NCBI RefSeq assembly: GCF_000189635.1 | Contig: NW_002476485.1 | Coordinates: 2,418-46,044, forward strand | Length of the DNA: 43,627 nucleotides | Direction: 5' to 3' | Origin: Tetrahymena thermophila SB210 | Taxonomy: Eukaryota > Ciliophora > Oligohymenophorea > Hymenostomatida > Tetrahymenidae | Part shown: one piece after another, positions 1-12,707 of the stretch | How positions within the stretch are numbered: position 1 is the stretch's first letter | Layout of the letters: each line of letters begins with the position of its first letter | Position numbers and translations under genes: made by a program | The notes under the pieces: generated by a model | Told to the model about the DNA's origin: nothing | Database searches by the model: none | The model's input: the letters and a program-made list of their open reading frames with translations, nothing else

Positions 1-64
1 AAGCTGTTTTAAGCTAATTTAGCTTTATTTATTATGTTTTTAAAATATATTACATTTTACCTTT
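1..64. other. AT-rich left flank outside the inverted repeat
   Basis: Short AT-rich stretch before the left inverted-repeat arm. It has no similarity that I can see to the sequence outside the right arm. No telomeric C4A2 or G4T2 repeat is present. Confidence 0.5.
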
Positions 65-578
65 TATAAATTAAATAGGCATTTCACTCTCGTTAATTAG
101 AAGGAAAAAATAAAGAAAAAATATGAAATAATAAGATTTATTAATAATTAAAGAAAACATTATAAATAGAAAAGAAATCAAATAAACTAAAAGAGCTAGC
201 TTTAGTGTTTTAAATTAACTTTTATAATTAAAAATATTACAATCCAAAACTAATAAACTGCTTTTTTAAGTGTAAGTTTTAATGGCAAAAAATGAAGAAA
301 AAATATCAAAATAAAAAATGAATAAGAAATAATTAAAAATTGAAATGAAAATTAAGTTAAAAAAGCTAAAAATTTTTTATTTTAATAAAAATCAATCAAT
401 GAATATTGATGATAATTTCTATAATAAAAATTATTTATAATCAATTGAAATTTAATTATATAAAAAATATTAATAATAATAAAAATAATATTTTTTAATT
501 AAATATACCTCAGATCAATATGGAGAACCTAATGAGATGAAAGTTAAGAGCTTATAAACTTTTTTTATTAAAAATTTT
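65..578 (+). repeat. Left arm of long inverted repeat
   Basis: The sequence from 65 inward aligns with the reverse complement of 42941-43461. The outer end begins TAAATTAAATAGG in both arms, and the inner end is close to AAACTTTTTTTATTAA in both. Aligned by eye, the arms are roughly 80% identical with small indels, and similarity stops abruptly on both sides. No open reading frame is recognisable. It could be the terminal inverted repeat of a large element, a subtelomeric repeat present at both ends of a small chromosome, or two inverted copies of a dispersed repeat. Confidence 0.8.
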
Positions 579-1336
579 TAAATTGGTTGTTAAATAAATA
601 TGGCTAGTTAAATATAAATTAATTACATAAAAATATTTTTAAAAATACTAATATTTTTAAAATTAATTAAAATTATATTAATTTCTATTTTCATTCTAAT
701 TGTGTTTATTATTTATTTATTCATTTAAAATTTTATTTTAAATTTAAACATTTTATTTTATTCTCCATTGGCATTGATAGGAAAGGAATTTATAATTTTT
801 ACTTTAAATCAACCTTTCCAATATAGTTTTTCTTTAGTATGTAATTTATAAAAATAGATTTTCTATTTGCAATAACATGTTTTTAGTAAATTTTATGAAA
901 TATTTTTTGCCTTTAGTAATGAAGATTTATGGTCTTTATTTCATATAAATTTATACCAAAAAAATATTTTATTAAGATTTATTTAATTTATTTTTCTTTA
1001 CAACACGAAAATTCTTTTGTCTGCTTTGATTCAAAGTGTGTGAAATTATTTTTTATTCAGTTTTTTTGTAAAATTGCAGATAGATAATTAATTAATTAAT
1101 TAATTAATTAATGATTCAAAAAATATCAAAAAAGAGAAAAAGAGGAAGCACATCATAAATAAAGTATTTGAATAAATCTACAATAAATAAATACATAATT
1201 TATTTGTGATATATTGACAATTTTTAATAGAATTTATTTATCTTTAGTTTATTAGTAGTATATTATTTATTCTATATAGATTTTAATTTTAGTTTATGAA
1301 TTAATTAATTTATTTATTTATCTGTTTGTTTGCATT
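579..1336. other. Non-coding AT-rich region with (TTAA)n tract
   Basis: No convincing coding sequence on either strand. It contains a TTAA microsatellite at about 1085-1113. The region lies downstream of the FAM184-like gene, which ends at 1337, so its right edge should include that gene's 3' UTR. Confidence 0.5.
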
Positions 1337-4300
1337 TCAAACGTTATTCTTGCTAGGTCTTTTTTGTCCTCCGCTAATCAGTCCAGATGTTTAGCTTATT
1401 AGCTTGTTGCTTTAAGGTAGTACTCTCATAGCTGTTTATCCCTTTAAATTTAATACATAAAAATTTAATTGCAAAACATAAGAATAAGTAAATGAATAAA
1501 TAAATTAATTACTTTTTAATCTAAAGGGTTCATAACACCTACATTAGGATTAGCGTTGAACATCTTATTATAGTTGTTTTCTCTGTTAATTAATTCTAGC
1601 TTGAAGAATTTCATTTGTTCATTAAGTTTTCCTATTTCTTGTTCCTTTCTCATGATTTCAGCTTGCAACAACTTAATTGTTTCGATATCTTCTGGTCTTG
1701 AAGGTCTATCTTCAAACATTTATTGGAGATCATTATAGCTTTACATTCAATAAAAATATTAATTTTATCAATTATTTAAAATAAAAAAATACTCATTTTC
1801 TAAGCGAACATATTTCTCTGTCAAAGCAGATTCTACCTAGTTGAATTCAATCTTCATTTGCTCAATGAATTCTAGTTGTTCGGCTATTTTTCTATTCACC
1901 AACTCGTTAGCTTTTCTCAATACTTCTTCCTATTTTTATTTAAAATTTAATTTTTTATTAATTTTATTAAAAATTTGATATTTTTTAACTTTAAAATTTA
2001 ATTTAAATTTTATTATTTACTTCTTTTCTTTGATAATCTCTCTTGATACCTTCGACTTATTGATCTCTGGCAAGTAAAGCCTCTGTCTATTATTAGATGA
2101 GTTCTTCCATTTATTGCTTTAATGCCTTGATTTCAGCAGACATATCAAAAATTTATTTGTCTGTTTTTTGTTTTAAGTCTTTGTTTTAGCTAATTTGATC
2201 AGTAAGATTAGTTTAAGTTGTTTTGAGTTCTTCCTTAGTAGAGAAATGAGCTTTTTCCTCATCCTCAACTTTCTTCTAAAGAAGTTTCATCTTAGTTTCA
2301 AATTCTTGTTGACGTTCAGCAAGTTATTTATCGAAATTCTTGGAAAGTGAAGTCAATTTATCTTCGTGAGTTTATTTAAGTTTAGCAATCTATTTCATTC
2401 AAATGAAAGCATATTACAATAAAATAAAGTTTTATTTTAAATTAATAAATTACTTCAGCTTCCTTCTCATCTTGTAATTTCTAAAGAGCTTTGGTTTTTT
2501 CAAACTCAAGTTATTCTCTCAATTTCTTCAGCTCGTCTTCATAATAAGTCTTAGTTTGATTTAGCATTTGCTAGTTCTTTTCTTCAATCAACTTAAGTTC
2601 ATAGTTGTGTCTTTGGTTTATTTGTTTTATTTAATCTTCGTATTCTTGTTCTCTCTGTTTAAGTTTAGAAAGCAAGTCAGAGCTATCATTTTGCATTTAT
2701 TCTTTAAGCAAATTAAGCTAATCCCTCAAATTTTTTATTTCTTCATTTTTTTGTCTCTTTAAAATAAAAAAATTAAAACAAACATTAAAACAAATAAACT
2801 TTAAAATAAAAATTACTTCTAATCTTGTAATTTCTGACTAATGTTAAGATCTCATAGCATTCATTTCTCCCTCATATTGGATTCTCATACGAGCAATAGT
2901 ATCAGAAAGCTCACCATTAGCATTATTTTTTAGTCTTTCTATCTCATCTCTGTATTTTCTTTCTTGGTCTTCAAGAGACTTTTTGAGATTCTAAATTTCA
3001 ATTTCAAGTTCCCTTTATCTTGAAGAACCATCTGCATTTTGCTATTAAAATTTAATCTCAAGATCTGATATAGTTTACTTCAGAGATTAAATCATTGAGT
3101 CTCTTTGATTTATCTGTTAAAAAATTCAAATTAATTTAAAATAAAATCTAAAGAGCAAATAAATAAATTAGTATTTAAATAAATAAGTAAATTAGTTAGT
3201 TTGTTAGTAAATAAATGAATTCAATGTTAAAATAAATAAATACATCCAAGTCTTTCTAGTTAATTGTATTCTCTAAGTTTTAGATTCTTGTTTAAAGCTC
3301 AGTAATTTATTTGTTCAAGCCATTAATTTATTCTTGTTGTTTTTCAATAGTTTATTGTAGCTTCTTTTCCATAGAACCGGCATTGTTCTCGTATTATCTC
3401 TTTTATTCATCCATCTCATCTCTGAGTTTCTTTTATAAAACAATGTTTTTTTTAAATTAAAATCATTTAAAATAAATGAATTTTAAAATTACTTTTAATT
3501 ATTCTTCGTACTTTTATATTAAGCTTGCTTCTTTTTAGGAATTTTCTTAAGTCAACTAACGTATCTTTTGCTCATAGTCTCTCTTTAAGTCTTCTATTTG
3601 TTACAAGTATTTCTTTTCTTAAGCAGAGAGTTGATTAGAGTAATCTTCAATAAGAGTTCTTTTAGAATCTTCAAACTCAAGTGTTTTTTGTTTAAGTTTC
3701 TATGAAATATTAAAAAAACAGATTTAAAATATTTTTCTTTTATTCAATAAATTTACTTCTTGAAGTTATTTGAGTTGTCCTTCAGAGTTGTTAGAAAGAC
3801 TAGCTATTTCTTCTTGAAGAGCTTTAACTTGCTTCAACAGATCAGCAATTTATGCATCCTTTTCTCTATTTTCAGCTTCTCTTTCGGCTTAAGTAGTTTT
3901 TAATTGAATTTATAATAAATCATATTGCTTTTAAAGTTCCATCAATTAAGCGCGTACGCCTTTAATTTCTTCATTTTTATCAAACAAAGTCTTCTCAAAC
4001 TACTTTCTTAAAGTTCCGATTTCAGAGTCTTTCATGTTATTATCCTTACCATATTTATCTAACTAATCTTAATAGTCTTTAATTTTCTTTTCAAGTGCTT
4101 GATTTGCAGCCTTTTAAATATATTCTTCAATATTTGATAAATCCAAAAAAAAAAAAATACTTCTAACTGCTTGATTTTTTCAAAATTTTGTTGTTTTTCG
4201 ACCTTCAACCCATCAATTTCTTTTTGTTATTCTTAAATTTGCAGAGCTTATCTCTCAGTCATTTTCTTGAGTTAGTTTCTCTCATCTGAAACAGTCTTTA

Positions 4301-5834
4301 ATTCAGTTTCCCTATTATTTAACTACATACGAAGCGATTAGATTTCAGCTTCAAGAGATTGTATTTTTTAAAGTAATTCTTTATTCTTTCCTTCTAAATC
4401 AGCAATTTTGTTCTCATAATTTTTTTTCTATTTAAAAAAAAATATATTTTTTAATTTTAAATAAATTTTGCTATTATAAAAATTTTAATTAAAATATTTA
4501 TTCAAAATTTTATAATTCTACCAATCTAAATTATTTTATTTTAAAATTAATTCTTTGCAATAAATTTTTGATCAGATATTAATAATTAATAAACGAACAA
4601 ATTAAAAATGTTGAAGAATTAATTCCACTGATATTTTCTTTTAAATTGATAAATATTCAATCTAAATATATTATCACATTATAAAACTCTTTATTTTGAA
4701 ACATTTTTTTGCTTTACTTTAAATATTCTTAAGAAAAACAACAATTTTTCGTTTATGGTTTTTGATGTTATCCGAAGAAAATCAATTAATTTAAAAAATT
4801 TTCGTTTATTTTTTTGAATAAATGATTCAGTTATTGATTTTCAAAGGGAATATTTTATCTAAAAATCCTAAAAAACACCTTTTCAACTTTAAAATTTATT
4901 TTTGAATTGAATAAAATCATTTTTATTGAAAAAAGTTTTAAGTTCAACAAATTGCTTTATTTAAATTTTTAAAATATGGTGATTTTCTTTCATCTGAAAA
5001 GACTAAATAAGATAGAAAAATAAGCTACTGATATTTGATTTGATTTGATTTATTAAAAGTCAAGTTAGATATCAATTAATTTATCAAAGCATAGATTGGT
5101 TTCGTCATTAAAAATAAATAGAAAGTTTGAATTTATTTTTTAAAAAAGAAAGATTTTTTGTTTGTTACAAGTTCTTCAAGCATTTGTTAGGATTATCCCT
5201 TTTGATTCTTCAAGTCGTCCATGATTTTTTTGTTTAATTCATCAATTTTTTTTTTAAGTTGGGCGATTTCGGCGTCGCGTTTTTCTAACTGATCTTCTAA
5301 ATCTAACTTTTTTTTGAGTAAGTCGTTGTATTTTTCATTTTGTTCTTTGACATAATCTGCAAGTTCCTTTTGGTGGTTTTTTTTATTCGACTCTGAGTTG
5401 TTGATCACCTTATCGAGGTTTGTAGTTAATTATTCAATTTTAACTTTGAACCCTTCGCATTCTTGTTTGTAAGTGTCAATTTTCTTTGCACATTCCCTAA
5501 TTAACTAACCTTCTTTTTCTTCGCATTTCTGTTTGTATTTGGTAAACTCTTGTTGACTTTATTGCTTCTCTTGATCTATTTGCTGTTTCATCTTCATCAC
5601 CTAATTAGCTAAATCTTCGTTCTTAGAAGCCTTGTCTAGAGCCTCTTTGTATTTGGTAATAATCTAATTGCCTTCTTTTACTGTTTAGTCTAATTATTGC
5701 TCGTAAGCTTAAACTACTGCTTTGAGATTCTACTCATACTCATCGTTCTTCGTATTCAAAAAGAATATAACCTTGGTTAATTATGCTACTTTTTTGCACA
5801 TTTTGTGGTGCAAGTCAGACAAGTTCTCCGCCAT
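1337..5834 (-). CDS. FAM184-family long coiled-coil protein, 11 exons
   Basis: With TAA/TAG as Gln, eleven exons join into 1038 codons plus TGA: 5834-5169, 4427-4161, 4110-3757, 3699-3493, 3429-3244, 3113-2817, 2756-2454, 2389-2021, 1929-1793, 1738-1513, 1441-1337. All introns are GTA..AG and phase 0 except the one between exons 9 and 10 (phase 2). The N-terminus (about residues 10-30) reads HHKMCKKVAQLTKVIFFLNT, matching the FAM184A/B start (KKIAQLTKVIYALNTKNDE). The C-terminus has RPSRPEDIETI, ELINRENNYNKMFNANPNVG and MNPL, matching the FAM184A tail (NRETNFNKVF..SPTVGVINPL). Everything between is nearly continuous heptad-like coiled coil. Length is close to vertebrate FAM184A (about 1140 aa). 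The molecular role of the family is not established to my knowledge. The first intron (741 nt) is far longer than the others (50-130 nt). The start at 5834 was chosen by homology, but the frame stays open upstream. Confidence 0.85.
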
Positions 5835-8009
5835 TTTTCCCTACTTAGCAAAATTATATATATTTTTTTCTTCAATACTTGCTTCTGCTTTTTAGTATTC
5901 CTACTTTTTTATTAGCACACTCTTTTAGTATTTTTAATAGTTAGTTGTCTTTATAAACCAATTAATTAATTAATCAATCTAATTATCAAATAATCAGTCA
6001 ATTATTTTTTAAATTGCTTGTAAATTAATTCATTTCAATAATTTAAACAATAAATCTTTACAGTGACTAACTTCATATCAATTCAATCAATCAATCAATG
6101 AAAGAATGAATGAATGATTAATTGCTGACTTATAAATTTTTGCTTCAATTCATTGTTCATTCTTTCTATTTTTCTTTCAAATTTTCTAATAAAGTCGTTA
6201 GTAGAAAAACAAAACATTAAATAAATCAATGAAGGAATGCCTATTTATATATATATATGTATTTGCATTATTATTTAAATAAAAAACATAAAAAAATTTA
6301 GTAATTGTTTTAAAAAAAATAAATAATAATTTTAATATTTTAAAAATTATTTACAATTAACTTAGAAATTAATAAAAAGTTAAAGTAAAATCCAAATACT
6401 TTATTTTATTTAAGCAAATAACTGATTCATAATTTATACTTTTTTATTTATTTACCAACATTTTATAAGCTTTTAAAAAACTTTAGAAGCTATTAAAAAA
6501 CAGCCAAATCATTCATAATCTTATGATGTATTTTGATTACTGAAACTAATATACTGATTCAAAATTCTACTTGAAAAAACATTGGTATTAATAATTACTG
6601 TAAATCCTCATTAATTAATTAAGACCCTACTTAATCAAGATATAATTATTTTGAAAACTTAAAAAATATTTTTTAGATCACAAAGCTAAATTTTTATTTA
6701 ATAAAATTAGAAAAATTTACATTAAAATGTTTTATATAATTTTGAATTTAGTGTATTTTTTAATTGATAAATTAAATAAAATTCAATTTAAAATATTTTA
6801 AAAATTTTAATGTTCTGTAAGTTTATCAGTTTTTAATTATATTAACAGATTAAAAATAATTTTGATTTTAATGATTAAAAAAAAATTAAATAAATACTAA
6901 ATGAATAAATTGACTTGAGAACATAAAATAATATTGGCAAATTTTATTTTTAAAGTTTATTTTTTTAAAATTATATTATAGAATTTACTATTTATAAGAA
7001 ATTTATTTAATTGTAAGAGCAGAATAAGTTTTGATTTATAATAAATGATACCAAGAATACTAGAAGAAAGTTTTAAATTGACTGGATATGTCTAAAATGT
7101 GCTGATTGTAAGGTAAATACAAATATAAATTTAGACTTTCTTTGGCTCTTTGTGATGATATTTCAAAAAATCAAAGATTCTTTATTTTTTATTAAACTGC
7201 TTATCTTAGCAAAAACGGATAGAAATTAAAGATCATGAGGATAATTTTTATTTGTCAATAAATTTTTGAAATCTATACAAAAAATTTAAATTAAAAATAT
7301 CTATTAATCACTAAATTTTGCTTCTTTATATCTCATTATCTTTTTTCTTTATGTCTATCGCAATACTATCAAACTATCAAATAGTTCTGCATATAGAATT
7401 TAATATTTTGTTTTTTCTAATGATCCTAACAAAAATATTGAGATAAGATAGAGTCTATAATTCAATTCCTAAATTATTTATTTTAAAATTATTCAATTAT
7501 TAGATATAATATGGGAAAAATAGCATGAAAATTATTGACAAAATAATATTTTCTTCTTAAAAAATGTTATTTTAAAAGTTCAAAAAAAGCATTTATCTAA
7601 AAACGATGTTTAATATTTACCCTAAAATAAAGATCTTTTCAAGTCAATTATTTTCTATTGATATGTTTCTTATAAATAGAATCTACAAAATCTATGAAAA
7701 ATCAAGCAAATTCAAAACATAATATTTAAAATAAAAATTTATTGTTTTTTTCAATTAAACCTTAATAACATTTTAAATATTTTACATCATTTTTAGTTGT
7801 TTTCAAAACTAATATTTTAAAATATTCATAGAAACATATAATAAAGTTTGTAATTGTTATCTATCTAAAGATACGTTTTTAATTAATCAAACACAAACAA
7901 TTTTCTAATCTGCTTAAATTGAATGAATTTTTAGACTGATTTTATAAACAATTAATTATTAATATATAATTTAGAAGAAATACATTTTTAGAAAAAATAT
8001 TTAGAAAGA
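5835..8009. other. Divergent intergenic region between FAM184-like and ADA genes
   Basis: This 2.2-kb AT-rich region lies between two divergently transcribed genes and should hold both promoters and 5' UTRs. On the minus strand, the frame upstream of 5834 is open for about 150 nt and reads like coiled coil (KYQKSVLIKKQEYQKAEA). A second coding-like piece starts at an ATG at 6215-6217 (FIRKFERKIERMNNELKQKF), so the FAM184-like protein may have an extra 5' exon; I could not find a splice that joins them in phase. On the plus strand, a 36-codon frame from 7045 (MIPRILEESFKLTGYVQNVL) is too short to support. The block from about 7825 to 7950 is repeated upstream of the three ADA pseudogenes and is probably ADA promoter/5' UTR. 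Confidence 0.5.
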
Positions 8010-10121
8010 ATGAATAGAATTTTAGTAGCGACCACTTTAATTTTGCTTCTTTCCTGCTCTTTGGTTGTTGAAGCTAAGAAGCTAAGAAGTCACCAGGCTC
8101 CTTTAAGAAATTCAAAGCCTTATTAAGACATTTTAGAAAAGGCTAAAAAATTAATGGGAGATTAAAATGCTCAAAAAGTCAATGGTAAATTGAAAGAACT
8201 TAAGAATATGTCTTAATAGCAACTTGTTGATTATTTTGCTAATCACAAGTATAGTGATGTTTAGGATTACTGGTTCTAATATTATTTGCTTTCTGAGCTA
8301 CTTTTGTTTACTGATTCCAATACCTGGCTTAGTCCTTCTAAGTCTCAAATCAATGATCCTTTATATGATGAATTTGTATAAAAAGATGCTGAGTACTCTC
8401 AATACTTATAAAGCTGCAGAGACTAATCTAATAAATTTATTACTGAAAACTCAAGCGAGAGTTTAGAACTTGGAGAAAACGGAACATTGTATGATTTGGA
8501 GTACACTTACGAAACTCTTGAATTAATCGAATAAGACGTTTTTTATAATCATGTCTACTCAAAGTTACCAAAGGGTGTTATCCATCATCTTCATTGGTCT
8601 GCTGGTACTGATTATTAAGGATTTATCACTAGTATCAGAGCTGCTATCAACAGCTAACCTTATGACAGCGAAAGAATTGTAGTTGTTTCTGTTTAGGTTT
8701 ATCTCGAAGATGCTACTGTTGGTAAGGTTGCTACTGAGAAGTATTTCAACAAGTATTTCTTGACTAAGTAAAAGTATGTTGACCCCAACAATCTTCAATC
8801 AGTGATTGATGCTAATTAAGATGTTTTAAATCAATTTGCTTAGAATGTTAAGGAAAACAAGAAGTGTTTGAATTACATTAAGGACAACAATGGTTTCAAT
8901 CCTGGTAACCTTGATCCCTATATCAGAGGTTTCGTCTATTGGAAGAGCTGCAATGGTTCTATTTATGATGATGGCATGAGCTAAGAAGGACAAGCCAAAT
9001 CATTGGAAGACCTCTCTTTAATGCTCAAAGAAAGTATTGCCTGCTTCTAATCAGATGAATAAGCCATTAAGAGACTTCCTAAGTCATACTTGAAAGATAA
9101 TGCTTTTGAGACTAAAGAAACAAAGGAAATTCTTGGTGTCTGGTTCTTCTTCGAATAGATCTTCTAGAGTGTTGGTGAATTATAAGACAACTAAGACATT
9201 TTCAAGCAACTTACTGTGAATATGTTCATGTCTTTCAAGGACCAAAATACTTATGGTGTCGAATTTAGAAACAAAAATGATAAATTCTAAATTGGTACCT
9301 TCTAAGAAAGCTCCGATTAATTTGAAGTTCCTTACAGTTTTATCACTCCAGGTAGAAAAGTTGCAGGTAAAGGTAGCAAAGGTGGTGCTATTGTTTAAGC
9401 TGCTCCTAAAATTACTGATCCTAACTTCGTTGGTATTGATTTCTTTGCTTTCGAAGACGATCCATACAATGGTGCTAGAAACTTCTTCCCTGGGGCATTC
9501 ACTGATGTTATTAAAGGAGAAACCTAATCTTACTTCGATTAGATGTTTAACTACTTGAATAACTAGAATGGTAATATCTATTTACACGCAGGAGAAACTC
9601 AATTCTTCCCACAAGGTGGCATAGATAATAAATACACCAACAAAAACTACATCAATGATAACCTAATTCATGCTGCTCTTCTTCCTGGAGTTAAGAGAAT
9701 AGGCCATGGTTTTGAAGCCTACAAGAATAATTTGCTTTTGAGCATCATCAACCAAAAGAATATTTCATTCGAATCTTGCCCTATTTCCAATTAAGTCTTG
9801 AACTTCAACGAAGTCTACACAAACCCATTCTTAAATCTCTTAAGAAATGGCTTGCACATGGCTATTTCCCCTGATGATCCAGGTCTCTTTGGTTACATAG
9901 GTGTTGCTATGGATTGGTTCTACGTTTTGATGGAGACTGACGTTAAACCTAGTGAAGTTTACTTGCTTTTAAAGAATTCAATTGAATACTCTTCAATCAA
10001 AGAAATCAGAGACAACTCTTAATAATACCTCCAAAGACTCAGAGATGATTTGGATGCTTTCTTCTCTGATTTACCCGACGTCTGCCCTGCAGATAATGAA
10101 AATGATAATCAAGATTAATGA
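8010..10121 (+). CDS. Secreted adenosine deaminase, ADGF/ADA2 (CECR1) family
   Basis: A single open frame of 703 codons ends at TGA 10119-10121. Residues 1-22 form a signal peptide (MNRILVATTLILLLSCSLVVEA), so the enzyme is predicted to be secreted or lysosomal. Hallmarks of the metal-dependent adenosine deaminase fold are in order: the HxH zinc ligands H193 and H195 (KGVIHHLHW), HAGE with H526 and catalytic E529, RIGHG with H566, a CPISN motif, and SPDDPG with D622/D623 that complete zinc and substrate binding. The family deaminates adenosine and deoxyadenosine to inosines outside the cell. The protein is longer than animal ADA2 (about 510 aa), with a long N-terminal region before the HxH motif like the ADGF-specific extension, plus extra insertions. 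This is the only intact deaminase of four copies here. It is probably an active enzyme of extracellular purine salvage or signalling. Confidence 0.93.
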
Positions 10122-10207
10122 ACAAATAGAATACACTCACTATATTATCATCTAAATGATAATCAAAATTAATGAGCAAATAAAATACGCTATATTATGA
10201 TCTAAAT
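10104..10207. repeat. Tandem direct repeat over the ADA stop codon and 3' UTR
   Basis: Two imperfect copies of a roughly 50-bp unit lie head to tail, 10104-10157 and 10158-10207. Each begins GATAATCAA and contains ATTAATGA, AATAC and CTAAAT. The first copy includes the last codons and TGA of the ADA gene. The ADA pseudogenes carry a related doublet (for example from about 25294 to 25397), so it predates the duplications. Confidence 0.7.
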
Positions 10208-12707
10208 AATAAAGTATAAAGTAGTATCTTTATTTGTTTTCTGTTATGTGTTATTCTTTTACATTTCATTCATCAAAAACTTCATCAACAATACTTTAAG
10301 TTTTAAATATCTTATTACCTTTTTTTCAAGTAATTTGTTAGTGAAGATAATTGGTTAATGGTGAAACTTTTATTAAATGTAAAAATGGCCCAACTCAAAT
10401 TATGTTTAGTCCTTAATCAAAGAGGATTTAGATTATATTTATTCATTTTGCAAATAATTATTTTAAATGAACATGTTAACAATTTTAAATTTCAATGTAA
10501 AATAATCATTTAATCTTATATATGAAAGCGAGTTAAAATTTTTTATTACACTTTAAATTTAAATCTTCCTTTTTAGGTCATTAATAAATTAAAAAAATAA
10601 TTTTCTTTTAATATTTAAAGAGTTAAAACACATAAATAAATTTATATTTAGCAAAAAAATGTATTTCATAATTTTAAAATATCAAATTTTATATTATTTA
10701 TTTTAGAATGAATAATGCTAAGAAATATTCAAAATTGGAGAAGATGAAAATGAAATGAATAGTTAATTAATTAGTCTATAAGTTATGTAATGGCTACACT
10801 TGAATTAACAATTGAATTGATAGGATATTTCCTTCAAATAAAAAGCATAAAGCATCGTAGATAATTATTTATAATCGTTTAGAAATATCTAAAGTAAATA
10901 TATTGAGTTACCAAAACTAAAGAATTGTTCTACTGCTTGAATTAAGAATTGATAATATACCTCTTTCAAAGAAAAAGAAAAAAGCATCCCAAGTAATCAG
11001 ATAAACTAAATTTTAATCAAAGTCATTTAGATGTTGAAAAATAGTGAGTGAGTACCCAAAATTATTGAACAGTTTAATTAATTAAAACATTGAGAAATTA
11101 TTTATATTTGATATTAACTAGTGATGATTTTAATATTTATATTTTTCAATATACCAATAATTCGACTGTCTATTATTATAAAAACCATTCAGTAAATAAA
11201 TAAAATGTGTAAATGTAATTTAAAGCAGTAAATAATTCGATTGTGTATTAATTAACATACTATTTATTTCTTTCATCCCTTACTAAAGTGAAAAGAGCAA
11301 ATAAAGGTTTTGAATTTTTAGTTGTATGGCAACCTCTAAATATTAATTAGGCTAGGTTTTTAAATAAAAAATATTTTTATAATTTTTTTTATATTTTACT
11401 AATGTTATAAGTTTATGTAAAAAGTTAAAGATTAAAAAATTTAGGGCTCCCTAAGCAATTTCTTCAATTGCACTTATTGGGGAATAGGGTATTATTTGTT
11501 TATAAGGATGGAAATATCACTTAAGATGAGTTTATAGATTGGATCCTTAATTTAGAAATAGATAAATAAATATATTAATTTTCATCTAATAAATAGTAAG
11601 TTACTCTAAATTTTGGAAATTTATTCAATATATTTGTATGTAATCTATGATTCTTTTTAAAAAAAAACATAATGAAATTCACTTAAGTAAAAATAGTTAT
11701 TTCCATTTATTTTTAAATATCCAAGCTTTCCTGAAGGCAATATACAAAGCGAGGTTACTATTATTATTATTATTATTATAGGATGAAAATAAAGCCTAGA
11801 AGTAGTTTTATTAACCATTATTTATGTGAAGAGTTATATTAATTGTATTTATTTACTAACATGCAAGCAAGCTACAATCTTATATATCTACAAAAAAAAA
11901 CAATTTTACTAAATTAAAGATAACATTTATTTTTTATTTCAGTTTTTAAATGGATTTATTAAATTTTTAAAATATTGTTATTATTATTATGTAGTAAGAT
12001 ATGTGCTTTATTTACCTTCATTTTTGTTAATTGCTCATTAGATTTATATCAAGTCTATAAATATTTTTTAAATGTAAATAATACTTATAATTAATTGTAT
12101 CTTTAAGTTAAAAATGATAGACTTAATATTGCAAAGAAAAAGATTAAAGGATATTTTTAACAAATTTTATGAATTATTTATTATAGATTTTTAGTGATAA
12201 TAATTAGATGTATTTAAAAAATTAATGGAAACTATTTTAAATGAAAGTAATGATTGATTTTTTAATAGCTTCTCATTTACTCTTCAAAAATTAAAAGCAA
12301 TCAGCTTTCTAAAATAATCTGATTGATTTGATGATTTTCTATAATCATCTAATTCTTTAGAAAAGTAAGATAGAGTATTAAGAGATAATCAGAATTATAG
12401 ATTATTATTTGTAATCATCTAATTTTTCTTTTTAATAGTAGATTGAATGCATCACCAAAATTAACTTTTCAAAAAATAAGAGATTCTATTAATTATATGA
12501 TTTCATAGCTAATATATAAACAACTTAGATTTACTAGCTGGTTTAATAATCTTTAATTAAAAGAAAATAAGAGTGGCTTAAAGCCCACAAGTCGATAGGT
12601 AGGCAGATGGTTTGTAATCATTTACAGCAACTTTTAAATCTTTCGCCTTTCTATTAAATATTTTATTCAATAAAATGGTTATTTTTTTAAAATATTTTTG
12701 CATGTAA
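10208..12707. other. Long non-coding spacer between ADA and REJ-A
   Basis: No intact gene seen. About 10380-11310 and 12060-12560 match 25570-26550 and 26620-27090, the spacer between ADA pseudogene 2 and REJ-B, so the spacer belongs to the duplicated ADA-REJ unit. The middle (about 11315-12058) is specific to this copy and replaced by about 75 bp in the other. It contains an ATT microsatellite near 11757-11782 and a short EF-hand-like reading frame near 11482-11568. A 27-50-codon frame around 10980/26197 (lysine-rich MPLSKKKKKASQ in the second copy) is not conserved in length and I do not call it a gene. Confidence 0.55.
11482..11568 (+). pseudogene. Possible EF-hand gene fragment
   Basis: In one frame (TAA as Gln) this reads NRVLFVYKDGNITQDEFIDW, with the spacing of an EF-hand loop (x-K-D-G-x-I-x-x-x-E-F). 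Flanking sequence does not extend it into a gene, and the segment is absent from the paralogous spacer before REJ-B. It may be a relic brought in with the 740-bp copy-specific segment, or chance. Confidence 0.25.

Noticed and set aside
2568..2762. Plus-strand ORF of 64 residues, Phe/Leu rich
   Set aside because: It is antisense to a coiled-coil exon of the FAM184-like gene; the hydrophobic composition follows from the complementary Lys/Glu/Gln codons.
7045..7155. Short gene MIPRILEESFKLTGYVQNVL in the ADA upstream region
   Set aside because: Only 36 codons, no paralogue or recognised family, and no coding signal around it.
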